Assembly (NCBI GenBank): GCA_020650975.1 | Contig: JAIPMN010011536.1 | Coordinates: forward strand, 1-32,889 | Length of the DNA: 32,889 nucleotides | Direction of reading: 5' to 3' | Source: Apostichopus californicus | Lineage: Eukaryota; Echinodermata; Holothuroidea; Aspidochirotida; Stichopodidae | Shown: piece after piece, positions 22,428 through 32,107 of the stretch | How positions within the stretch are numbered: position 1 is the first letter of the stretch | Layout: the number at the start of each line of letters is the position of its first letter | Program-made: the position numbers and the translations under genes | The notes under the pieces: generated by a model | Told to the model about the DNA's origin: nothing | What the model saw: the letters and a program-made list of their open reading frames with translations, nothing else | The model's database searches: none

Positions 22428-22530
22428 AGTTTTCACAATTCAAGAGTAATTCGTCTTTTTTACGTCTGCCTTAACTTTGCTACTAAAAAGGGAAATATCC
22501 GAAAACTTGCACTGGACCCCAGACTATGGA
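22428..22530 (+). repeat. Copy of member 4's 3' flank fused to the pseudogene
   Basis: This stretch matches 30837-30930 (shared GTAATTCGTCTTTTTTACGT and TATCCGAAAAC). Relative to member 4 about 640 bases are missing between the two parts. It is therefore the deletion junction that ended the pseudogene. Confidence 0.75.
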
Positions 22531-24379
22531 CATGTACTTTTGTGCTGCAAAATCGCTACGAAATTTAAAATATATATCTGGCCAAACTGTAGCTTTAACC
22601 CACCAAAGCTTTAATGATACATTTCTGAAATATGTCCAGACTATATTTTTTTCTTGTGACATTTTGGTGCTTACTGACCACAAGACAAGCATTGGTTGAA
22701 AATGCTTTAATCAGCTACAGCCAAAGCCAATCTCACTCCTGCACGATAACTGATGTATTTATGTAGGCACCGCATTAAATAGCTGGGAATATTTATTCGT
22801 TACCAAACTTTCACTTTTTTTCGGTTGATAATGTCACATTTCAAACGCTTTTTATATGAGTTTTTGGTATCCTTCTGCGATTCAAATAACGTCAAATGAG
22901 ATTTATATCCATTGTATACCGCTATTATTCAGCATAATTAGCAAGTTCCACAGTGAGTTGTAGGACGAAAAAACTAACTGAACAAATACAATGTCTCTTC
23001 TCTTAGTTTAATGAGGCTAAATTTTGTATCAATATATCAACATCATCATTCATTCCATATATCTTTAATTCATCAGTGAATGGTCTGATTGCCTTTCTCA
23101 AGAATTAACCGTTTTTCGTTGGACCTTAACCTTACATTACGTTTATAAGTGTATTGTATGTAACATTTATCTTTAAAAGCACTCAAAGTATGGTAGGCTC
23201 GTTTTCTGAAAACGTTGACGGATTGGTATTCCTTCCAACAGCATACATTTCCTTACGATTTGTGCGATGCTTCCCTTAACCTTATAACCCGTGTGTGGTA
23301 TGCCTTATCTTGCAAGATGGTCGGACATTATTATCCAAAACTTTTCAAACACAATGTGCATTTATGCATAGATAGACGGAATATTTAAATATTACTGAAG
23401 AATATACGCTCGTCCAGATAAACTATGTTGTTTCCACGAAGACAATATTTCTACATGTTTAATGCAGTAGCGCCACTATATATATATATCAGTGCAGGTG
23501 TTTGTGTCTTTGTAGTTTTTACATAATCGCTGCCTCAATAAGCAGCAGCTGTGTGTGCGATCTCATGTATATGTTACCATGACTGTTGAATTGCAATTAC
23601 CCAACAATTACCCAACTCAACACGACTACGGATATGAAAGTTGAGGCTGGTCTATAAGAGAAAATATTGAAACTTTGCGATGCCTTGGAATAGCTTACCA
23701 TAGGCCATGTTAAGTTTGATGTTTACTTCTTATTAAAAAAAAAATTAAAGTTAACTTGTTCGAAATGTTCCTAACATAGTGTTAGTTAACACGATCCAGA
23801 AAATCCCAATTCGCGGCCTTAAACTTTTAATAGCTTTAAGGAAATAAAGTACTATTTTGCCAGAGGCGTTCCATAAAGGTTCATACCAGCTCAAGCGTAA
23901 ATCTCATGCACACTTAAAACAAATGCTATCAAAAAACAAACAAACAAAAAACTACATGTCAGCTATATAGTCCACATGCGAGATCGTTTACGTGAGGGAT
24001 AAGGCATTTGCCACGACATTGTATATTTGCATTACAGTGACGAGTTGTAAGGGGTGGAGGAGGTTAGTGACGGGTAGCGCAATTGGAAGAAAATCCACAG
24101 CATACATTTCTATTCACGTTATCTCCTCATGATATGATGTTGAGTTGGAGTGGGGGGGGGGGTCCCTTGAAATCAATTGCTTTCCCTGAGAAGAAAGCAA
24201 AATAAGTTCAGTTTTTACGTATAAACTTCGAACTTACCCAAATTAAATAATTCATCTTTGGTTAACTTCAAAATCTACTCCGGAATAAAAACAAAATTTG
24301 ATAAACGGAGACGTTTATACAGATCAATTCGTTTGTACATATTTATACCGCATTTGAATCCGTGGTTAACTAATCACGA
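22531..24379. other. Non-coding spacer between pseudogene 3 and member 4
   Basis: AT-rich, with only short chance frames. It holds a short TATATATATA run near 23480, A-runs near 23736 and 23930, and a run of about ten G near 24151. No recognisable gene, RNA or transposon was found. Confidence 0.5.
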
Positions 24380-24681
24380 GACTTACATCCCTTTGATACA
24401 CTACAGACACACAGACTAAACTTTGGATTGCGAATGCCCAAGTTGGATCCTTGTAACAGAGATACAAACAACCTCTTAACAACTGTAGGGTATACGACGA
24501 CAGGCACATTATTGACTTAGCATAGCTTAGACTTAAATTAGCCATTTACGTAGAACTACCATGCACTTCAACTGTGTATAGGGAGTGGACGATAAGAAGA
24601 TCAGATTAGACTGAATTTAGTTTAGCACAGAGCATAACACAAAATATCCTAAAAGACTGAGTCAGACGTTACAGCTTTCAG
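24380..24681 (+). promoter_or_regulatory. Promoter and non-coding exon 1 of member 4
   Basis: Homologous to modules A (15780-16131) and B (17560-17932) and ending in a perfect donor CAG|GTAAGA, with the last exon base at 24681. The acceptor is AATAG ending at 26938. Module similarity is ordered over about 300 bases and stays recognisable up to the donor, consistent with a shared promoter plus 5'-UTR exon. No TATA box stands out; a weak GTATAGGG lies about 100 bases before the donor. The transcription start is not resolved. Confidence 0.6.
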
Positions 24682-24895
24682 GTAAGAAAAATTTCTACAT
24701 AAAACAAGCACAAAATCAGTTTGACTTATATTTGTATTTATTCTTACATTTCTTCCAATTATTCTAAATTAAATGTTTTCGTTAAAAATAAGATGTTTAA
24801 CGAACGATTCCAGGTCAATTTTTTTCCCGTCTCCATCCGGTTGTCTCATTTCAAAGTTTTATATAGGATAGTACATTCTGCACATTTGGCATAGC

Positions 24896-25408
24896 GGTAT
24901 CACACTTCGTTTTCTTTCCTAGTTGTTTACTTATTTTAGCATTGAATTTCATGAATATACAATCATCTATATCACGCTATCGAAGTTGAAAACTTTTAGT
25001 TCTAAAGACGATTGCGTTCTTTTCTTATGTTTCGGTAAATTTTGTTATGTTAAATATTTCCCAGTTGGATAAATGTCGTATCGTATCTTCTTCAAATCCA
25101 TCTGTTCGAACGAAGTGAATAAATTGATCGAATCGACTACAGTTCAAACGGCTTGCAGTAGGTGGTCAATTTCTGGTAATTTTAGCAAACCTTGCCCAGC
25201 AGCTTTTCTCGAGTACGAGATGAGAGTTGATCAAACTAAGATAGCCTTTTAGATGTATTACCCTAATAAACGAGGGTTAACAAACCAGTACTCAGAGTTA
25301 TGACATTCAACTCTAAAATAAATTTCAAGTATTAATCTCATAGAAAATGTAAAAGCAGAATGTTTAAAAATTATCAAATATTCTTTCATTAGTTGAAACA
25401 CAAATGAT
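24896..25408 (+). repeat. Segmental duplication, intronic copy
   Basis: A direct repeat of 30946-31448. Shared landmarks in order: TATCACACTTCGTTTT, ATCACGCTATCG, TTGATCGAATCGACTA, GTTCAAACGGCTTGC, GGTGGTCAATTTCTGGT, AGATAGCCTTTTAGATGTAT, AACCAGTACT and GAAACACAAATGAT. Confidence 0.9.
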
Positions 25409-26423
25409 AGATCCATGCAGTCGAAACTTAAATCAATACAAGAACAGTGATAATAGGTTAATACTAATAAAAAGTATACAAACGAAAACTGATTTAAATT
25501 AAATTTTCATATTTTATTATCAAAATGAAAACTCCTTTAACGTATGTAAAGAATTCCAAATATTAACAGTGACAAAGTAGCTCAAATTTGGAGTCATTTA
25601 ACACTTCGCTCTTTTACCGCTTGTGTAAAGCACGTCGTCGTCTGTAACATCATTAGTATTTGTCCTGGTTCGGCATCGTAAGTGCTATTTATAGAAAATT
25701 GCAATCGAATTTGTGGAATTTGTTTGTATAATATTTAAAACGGCGTTCGTTGGCGACTCCATAATATTGCAAGATTTGGTGGTTCTATGCTAATAATAGA
25801 TGTGAATGATTTCGTTCCAATTTTTTTTGTTACTGCGACAAGTGGGTTCATAATATGAGATTTTTTTCAATAAAGTACAAAGCACACCAATTCTCGGTTC
25901 AAATTGTAGCAATCCTCGCAACAGCCGAACATTAGATAACCAGATAAAAATAGAGATTAAAGAAATTATGAAATTTGAGGTAAAGTAGTAATATATGTCC
26001 TTTATATCTTCCAAAATGAGAACAGTACACTATGTATTAGATTTTGACTCAACTTGAATAATCATACTAAGACATTAGAATGCCTGCGTAATGATAAAAG
26101 TTCTAAACAGTGTCATTTGATGTATTTCTATTATAAAAATGTTGCAGAATGCTATTTATTTAAGAGACAGCTGAAACATTATGTTGTTATTTTGGTGGGG
26201 CTATCCGAAACATTAAACTAGTGGACAATCCAAGGAGTAGCAGATTTCATCGCAAAATGTGGGCATGTGACCGCTGTGAAGTCATCACTATGGTAGCATA
26301 AAACATTGAACTCACGTACCTCATGACAAAACCAAAAAAGAAACGTTACGTCACCTGACCAAAAATAATTAAACCACTACCACTTATTGACCATGATTGA
26401 CCTCCTGTTACCCGTAAATTTTA

Positions 26424-26524
26424 GACACCATGTTTTTCACTTAACACACCATGTATTTCATTTTACACACCATATATTTCATTTTACACACCATTTATTT
26501 CATTTTAAACACCATGTTTTTCTG
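26424..26524 (+). repeat. 21-bp minisatellite, about 5 copies
   Basis: Tandem units close to CACACCATGTATTTCATTTTA, with 21-base period through 26445-26507 and diverged end units on both sides. It sits in the intron of member 4, about 420 bases before the acceptor. Confidence 0.9.
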
Positions 26525-26940
26525 TGACAACTGTTGCAATGACAACCAAAATAGCTCTCAAAGGCTGCAACAGTCAACTGACCTGTATATTACAAGAATA
26601 GGGAGGAACTGCTGTTTCTTACATCAACTTTTCCGCTAAAGTAGAATGAAAAATATCATACCGTACTCTTCATTCATCTTTAACATGGAAAACTGCCACT
26701 CTATTGAAAAAGGTTAACCATCCACTAAATTGTGACATGATTATAACAGATATTTGCAACATTAAAGGAACTGGGCAGTGAACATTGCGATAAAGCTACA
26801 TTTGTTATTCAAGTGGCTTAGATTATATCCCTCTATATACTTTGGAAGCAATTGATAAAAAGAGTTAACAAAAAATACCATAATGTCAATACACGTATAC
26901 ACAGAACTAGATTTTATGTTTCCTTTATATCCCAATAGGA

Positions 26941-29900
26941 ATGGCGAGCAGGCTGGTCTTCATCGTCGTCATCCTAGTCATCCTGGTGTTTCAAGTTGAC
27001 GGGAGTGCAGACACTTGTGCTGGTATCACCCGAGGACGCCATTTTGTGGTAGCATTTACAGGCAACTATAATAATGACCCCACGACGACTGAACTCTCTC
27101 TGATCGTTGTTGCATTCAGCGATCAACCAACAACAGTTACGATAAGCAGCAAGCATTATGGGATTGATGGGCCGTACCTAACAACTTTTGTGCTCGATGC
27201 GAGAAACTCGAAGCGAGTCACTATTCCGACCGAATTAATACTTGATACGACCTCAGAACATAGTGACAAAGTCATTGAAGTGATTGCAACCAGCGATGTA
27301 TCTGTTTACGGTCTTAATTACGCACCTTATACGACCGATGCTTTCTTGGCTATTCCAGTGAGTAATCTTGGAGTATCCAATGTAGCAATGAGCTACGATA
27401 ACACCGGTAGCTTCGAATCTCTTTTTGCTGTTGTAGGGGTGGAGGATGAAACTGCCGTAAGGATCGTCCTAACCGCAGGAGTCACTATCGATGGCACCTC
27501 TTACTCGAGTGGCGATACGATGCAACTGACGATCCACGAACATGAAGTAATACAACTAGTGAGCGATTCCAACGCCGAATACATTGGGGGCAGTGTAGTT
27601 GAAAGCGATAAGCCAGTTGCACTATTTACTGGTCACTTATGTGCATCTACGCCGGGATCAGCTTGCGATACGCTTTCGGAACAAGTGGTACCGGTGGAAA
27701 GCTGGAGTAGTACCTATATTTACACGTCCACCGGAACATTTCTTGACCGATCAGTGTATGTAATTCACACCTATTACGAGAATTCAGAGGTAACCATTCC
27801 AGGTATCGAACCGGTGACATTGCAAGTCGGAGAATTTTGGCAAGGCGAGCTTCAAGGAAGTGGGGTCATCACCTCAAATCAACCAATTTCCGTCTTACAG
27901 CTTTTAAGAACAATAAATCAAGATATCGTTGACCCATCTATCATTCAGGTTCCCTCTGAAGAACAATTCAGCTTCATCTTTGGATTTTCTACTCCTCCAA
28001 AATCTGGTGGAGACAGTGAAGGATTCTTTAATTATCTCAATATTATAGTCAAATCAAATGAGTCGGAGACCATTCTTGTGAACGGTGAACCTATTTTACA
28101 AAGTAGCAGTCACAGCCATCATAGCATAGCCGGTACACCATATGATGTATATACGGTAGAAGTTCAAAAAGGAGAAGGGGTCTTCTTCGTAGAACAGAGC
28201 TCATTCGTCGATACTTCCCCATTTTCTGTTATTGTTTATGGATTTGAAAGTTCCGAGAGTTATGGTTATTCAGCCGGACTCTTACTTCAAAGTGACGAAC
28301 GTCTTCTTAACATTGAACCCTTCTTTGTGCGGGAAGTTGGCGGAGAACAACTCACTGTCACCCTCCCGTGTCTTGAAAATATTGAAGGGCATACTGAAAA
28401 TGTGTTTTGTCGATTTAATGAAGATAACAGAGTAATTGACGTCCCTGGACATGTTCTTGATGTCTACACCCTTATTTGCACTACTCCAAGGTTTCAACAA
28501 CTATCGTATGTAACTGTGGACGTAACCGTTAACGACAAAGAATCTTTTCCTTTCAGAGGGAATGTTTACATTCTTCCCCAAGATGTTCTTCCTGCTACAC
28601 TCAATGTGTTGCAATCAGATGAAATTGAAGGTAACATTGATTTTACAATAGAAAAAGAAATTATCCTTGAGTGGGATCCAACCAAACTGTTTGCAGTGGA
28701 ATACATCGATATTTCAATTCAAGTCGCCATTGAAGGAATCGGTCAAGACCAAGGACTTATTTGGTCAAATGATATCAAAATTGCAAGCAGTGTTGAGAAC
28801 TTAGGTACATTTAGCTTCATACCATCGGATGTACCAACGGAAAGTTTGAATGCACTTAGTTTGTTTGGTTTATCGTCGGCAGTGATTACCTTGAAAGCAA
28901 ATGACAAGCGCCTATTTCACGTTCTATCTAGCGTACATTTGAAATTGATTGACAGCACAATCTGTTCCTCCTGGCTGCAATCTGCTAACGTTGGCGATCT
29001 ACCGCCATGTCCGTGCACCGATCAGCAGGCAGAAGCTGATGGAAGCTTTGAACCTGACGAAAATCCATCTCTTGAATATTATCACCCGGGAGCTTCGTCG
29101 TGTTATCGATCAGCATTAGGAGTAAGTGGACAACAGTGCTGTTATGGATCCGATGGTAATATACTCGTTGGACCTCCCGGGGGCGGGACGGTTGATGCCT
29201 ATGCTCCTGGGGGCATTGGGGGCACCTTAAAACATTTTTGGTTCGATGTCCTTCCATTTATAGCCTGCTGCAAGTTAACAAGTCAATGTGAAACTTATTA
29301 TGAATTTCGTCCATCAGATGACTGTTCGGATTATCAGCCACCACGGCCAACTATTGGCACAGGAGATCCGCATTTCATCAGTCTGGACGGGAAAGAGTTC
29401 ACTTTTAATGGTGCCGGTGAATTTGTTTTGGTCAAATCTTCTCTGCATAACTTCACATTCCAAACCAGAATGGAGGTTTTAGCTGGTACTGATGCAAGCG
29501 TCTACACATCCTTTGTACTTTCTTCCGACATATCTGATACAATTCAAGTTCAAAGGTCACCTTTAAATGGAACACTCATTCTCTTGAACGGTGAACCAAT
29601 TGATCTCTATTTCGATGGATATCTGATCCGGAAGCAAGACTTCCGTGGACTGAGGTTAACCGTTAACCCTGACGTGTCTGAAATCACAATACGCCTACAT
29701 ATTGGAGCAACAGCATTGATTAGGATCACAACAGAAATGATGTCTTTCATCTTACAATTACCGGATGCTTTGAAGGGACAGACGGAGGGACTATTGGGCA
29801 ATTTTAATGACAACGCCGATGATGATTTTATTTTACGAAATGGGTCTTCTTTGCTACATAATTCAACATTGGAAGCAATCCATTTTGACTTTGGACTTGG

Positions 29901-30555
29901 ATGGATCCTTGACACAAATACTTCCAAATTCACTTATTTAGCACCATCTGACTTTTCGACATTTTTCCACCCAGACTTTATTCCTAATTTGGTGTATCCG
30001 GATGTTAATTCCGTCAGCGAGGAAGTCAAGCTCATTTGTGGAGACTCTATAACGTGTTTATATGATGCCGTCACAACAAACAGCACGACTTTTGCTAATG
30101 ACTCTCTTCAAGACATTAAAACGTATGAAACAGTTAATGAGAATTTAGTCAAAATTGTCAGCTGTGGTCAACCAGGTAAAATTGAAAATGGAACAATTAA
30201 TGGTAGTGTTTTTCTAGTGGGCTACACTGTAGTTGCCTCCTGCAATGAAGGTTTCTATCTGGACGGTAATAGTGAGTTACTTTGTTATTCAAATGGCACG
30301 TGGTCGGGAAATTTACCAATTTGTATAGAAATTCCGATTGCAAACAATACACCGCCGTCGGTTTTGGGTAACCTTATTATAATTGTAATTACATCAGTCA
30401 TTGGTAGTTTAGTGTTAATTGCCATTTTTGTGGTTATTATAAAGAAGTTCTGCTTATATTCAAGTAAGAGAAGCAGTGGTCATGGCCCAACTAATGAGAA
30501 CATTCCGTCTGAAAACAAGGCATTCGAACATGACGATTATCTACACAAGCATTGA
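26941..30555 (+). CDS. IgGFc-binding/AMOP/VWD/Sushi type I membrane protein, member 4 (intact)
   Basis: An intact 1204-codon frame. Signal peptide 1-22 (MASRLVFIVVILVILVFQVDG); IgGFc-binding N-terminal domain about 110-450, with CASTPGSACDTLSEQ; IPT/E-set-like region about 455-545; a beta-rich linker; AMOP about 675-802 (PPCPCTDQQA, GQQCCYGSDG, then FIACCK and RPSDDC); VWD about 806-970 with GDPH at 808-811; one Sushi domain 1075-1128; transmembrane helix about 1141-1167; 37-residue tail. Several N-glycosylation sequons are visible. The start is fixed by the AG acceptor at 26937-26938 and by alignment with member 1. In related proteins (MUC4, SUSD2, FCGBP) GDPH is the self-cleavage site between Asp and Pro, so two joined chains are expected. 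It is close to member 1 and is the likely intact relative of pseudogene 3. A surface adhesion, mucus-like or recognition role is inferred; no ligand can be named. Confidence 0.94.
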   Translation: MASRLVFIVVILVILVFQVDGSADTCAGITRGRHFVVAFTGNYNNDPTTTELSLIVVAFSDQPTTVTISSKHYGIDGPYLTTFVLDARNSKRVTIPTELILDTTSEHSDKVIEVIATSDVSVYGLNYAPYTTDAFLAIPVSNLGVSNVAMSYDNTGSFESLFAVVGVEDETAVRIVLTAGVTIDGTSYSSGDTMQLTIHEHEVIQLVSDSNAEYIGGSVVESDKPVALFTGHLCASTPGSACDTLSEQVVPVESWSSTYIYTSTGTFLDRSVYVIHTYYENSEVTIPGIEPVTLQVGEFWQGELQGSGVITSNQPISVLQLLRTINQDIVDPSIIQVPSEEQFSFIFGFSTPPKSGGDSEGFFNYLNIIVKSNESETILVNGEPILQSSSHSHHSIAGTPYDVYTVEVQKGEGVFFVEQSSFVDTSPFSVIVYGFESSESYGYSAGLLLQSDERLLNIEPFFVREVGGEQLTVTLPCLENIEGHTENVFCRFNEDNRVIDVPGHVLDVYTLICTTPRFQQLSYVTVDVTVNDKESFPFRGNVYILPQDVLPATLNVLQSDEIEGNIDFTIEKEIILEWDPTKLFAVEYIDISIQVAIEGIGQDQGLIWSNDIKIASSVENLGTFSFIPSDVPTESLNALSLFGLSSAVITLKANDKRLFHVLSSVHLKLIDSTICSSWLQSANVGDLPPCPCTDQQAEADGSFEPDENPSLEYYHPGASSCYRSALGVSGQQCCYGSDGNILVGPPGGGTVDAYAPGGIGGTLKHFWFDVLPFIACCKLTSQCETYYEFRPSDDCSDYQPPRPTIGTGDPHFISLDGKEFTFNGAGEFVLVKSSLHNFTFQTRMEVLAGTDASVYTSFVLSSDISDTIQVQRSPLNGTLILLNGEPIDLYFDGYLIRKQDFRGLRLTVNPDVSEITIRLHIGATALIRITTEMMSFILQLPDALKGQTEGLLGNFNDNADDDFILRNGSSLLHNSTLEAIHFDFGLGWILDTNTSKFTYLAPSDFSTFFHPDFIPNLVYPDVNSVSEEVKLICGDSITCLYDAVTTNSTTFANDSLQDIKTYETVNENLVKIVSCGQPGKIENGTINGSVFLVGYTVVASCNEGFYLDGNSELLCYSNGTWSGNLPICIEIPIANNTPPSVLGNLIIIVITSVIGSLVLIAIFVVIIKKFCLYSSKRSSGHGPTNENIPSENKAFEHDDYLHKH

Positions 30556-30945
30556 AGAGAAATTGTATGTTGTTTAACACCCAAAGAAGAGTGATAGAAC
30601 ACGAAATATATAATAATACCCCAATCACCTGTTCTTTCCCCTTGCGTTTACATTCCCACTTTAGTTTCACTTAAGGACAATAATTACATCTAGTTTCACC
30701 TCCTGATTGTGTTCACGAATATCAACTAGAAAATAGGTTGGAGAGTGCATAGGATAAGGGATAATCGACAAGTCAATAATTTGGTTAAACAACAAAATGA
30801 ATTTGAAGGTGAAGGAGATATATTCCATACTCCAAATTTTCATAAATCCAAAGTAATTCGTCTTTTTTACGTTTGCCTCAAATTAGCTACTAGAAAAAGG
30901 GAACTATCCGAAAACCTGTATTGGAACCAATTATGGAGTTCCAGG
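30556..30945 (+). other. 3' UTR and flank of member 4
   Basis: Non-coding sequence after the stop. Its right part (30837-30930) matches the sequence fused to the end of pseudogene 3. No polyadenylation signal stands out before the duplicated segment; AATAAA occurs at 31294 and 31459, the first of these inside the duplicated segment. Confidence 0.5.
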
Positions 30946-31448
30946 GCGTATCACACTTCGTTTTATCTCCTCGTTGTTTACTTTTAGCATTATATTTTAT
31001 GATGATATTGATCACGCTATCGCAGTTTGAAACTTGTTGGTTATGTTGTTTTCTTATATTTTCGGTAAATTATGTTAAGTTAATTTTTTTCCAGTGGGGT
31101 CTATTTCTTATCGTATCTTTTGCAATCCTTCTGTTGGAACGAAATTACTAAATTGATCGAATCGACTAAAGTTCAAACGGCTTGCGGTAGGTGGTCAATT
31201 TCTGGTTATTTTAGCAAACGTTGCCCATCCGATTTTCTTGAGAATGAGATGAAAATCGACCAAACTAAGATAGCCTTTTAGATGTATTGCCCTAATAAAC
31301 GAGGTTAAACAAACCAGTACTGAGAGTTATGACATTAAATTCTAAAAAAAAATATATATACAAGTATTAATCTCATAAAAAATGAAAAAAAAATGCAGAA
31401 AGTTAAAATTGTATCGAATATTCTTCCATTATTTGAAACACAAATGAT
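30946..31448 (+). repeat. Segmental duplication, downstream copy
   Basis: Direct repeat of the intron segment 24896-25408. It comes without the exon-1 module and without a following coding exon in the window. This suggests either an unequal crossover scar or the start of another truncated gene unit. Confidence 0.9.
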
Positions 31449-32107
31449 TACTGAAGGAAATAAAATTTTAGTATTAGATCCAGTCGCCTATTTTTGGTAC
31501 TGGAAAATTTCATTTTTCCATTGGTGTAATTAAAAGTGTCTTTCTGGTTTCTAGAAAGTGCCATGCACGTCGTTGAACAAAATTACATTAAAAATACTGG
31601 CATTTCTGTTACGACATAAACAGAGGGTCCTTTTTGAGCTGAAATTGGGAAGACATTTTGTAGGTTCCCGTCAAATCACAGATGTATATGTCCAACTGTC
31701 CCTCGAAGTGTACCTCCCCGCCCCAATATTGAACCATCGTCCACCGCCATTGGTAATAGTTTCAAAACGAGAGATTTTTACACGTCTTGTTTGCTTGTTC
31801 GCAGTGATCTGGTCATTATGTATCCTAGTCCGTATAAATAAAATAGGATATAGGTATTTGAAACGATGGCAGCGGCATTCTCTACCGCCTATGTACACAA
31901 TAGTATGTGGTATAACATCCAACCACCTAGCAAACCAATGTTTGTATTAGGCAAGCGAATAAGCCATAAGATTTTATGTCAGGGCTACTAAACCCTGATG
32001 ATTGTAAATAGTTTGTCGTTAAATGTCTTTCTTTGTGTGGTTTGTTTGGTTTCAATTCTTTTCCTTGTATGTTTCCAGAGAACTTGTTACATATACTTAG
32101 CTCCATG
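31449..32107. other. Spacer between duplicated segment and hAT element
   Basis: A 130-codon plus-strand frame (31558-31950) and an 83-codon antisense frame overlap here, but neither shows a known domain or consistent support. A short weak match around GCACGTCGT (compare 25628) hints that the duplication may extend to about 31590. Confidence 0.4.

Larger units (their letters stand above)
24682..26938 (+). other. 5'-UTR intron of member 4
   Basis: GTAAGA donor at 24682 and a pyrimidine-rich tract ending CCCAATAG at 26938, two bases before the ATG; about 2.26 kb. It contains a 513-base segment (24896-25408) repeated downstream of the gene and a 21-base minisatellite (26424-26524). Neither splice site has transcript support here, but the same arrangement appears in members 2 and 3. 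Confidence 0.65.

Noticed and set aside
26941..30555. Retrogene origin because the coding region has no introns
   Set aside because: The paralogues share a 5'-UTR intron with matching splice sites and homologous upstream modules, and no poly-A tail or target duplication is seen.
7405..30555. Bacterial origin of the IgGFc-binding-like genes
   Set aside because: Signal peptides, Sushi and AMOP domains, splice sites and AT-rich repeat context all point to an animal genome.
31558..31950. 130-codon plus-strand frame as a gene
   Set aside because: No recognisable domain, an overlapping antisense frame of similar quality, and no splice or promoter signal that supports it.
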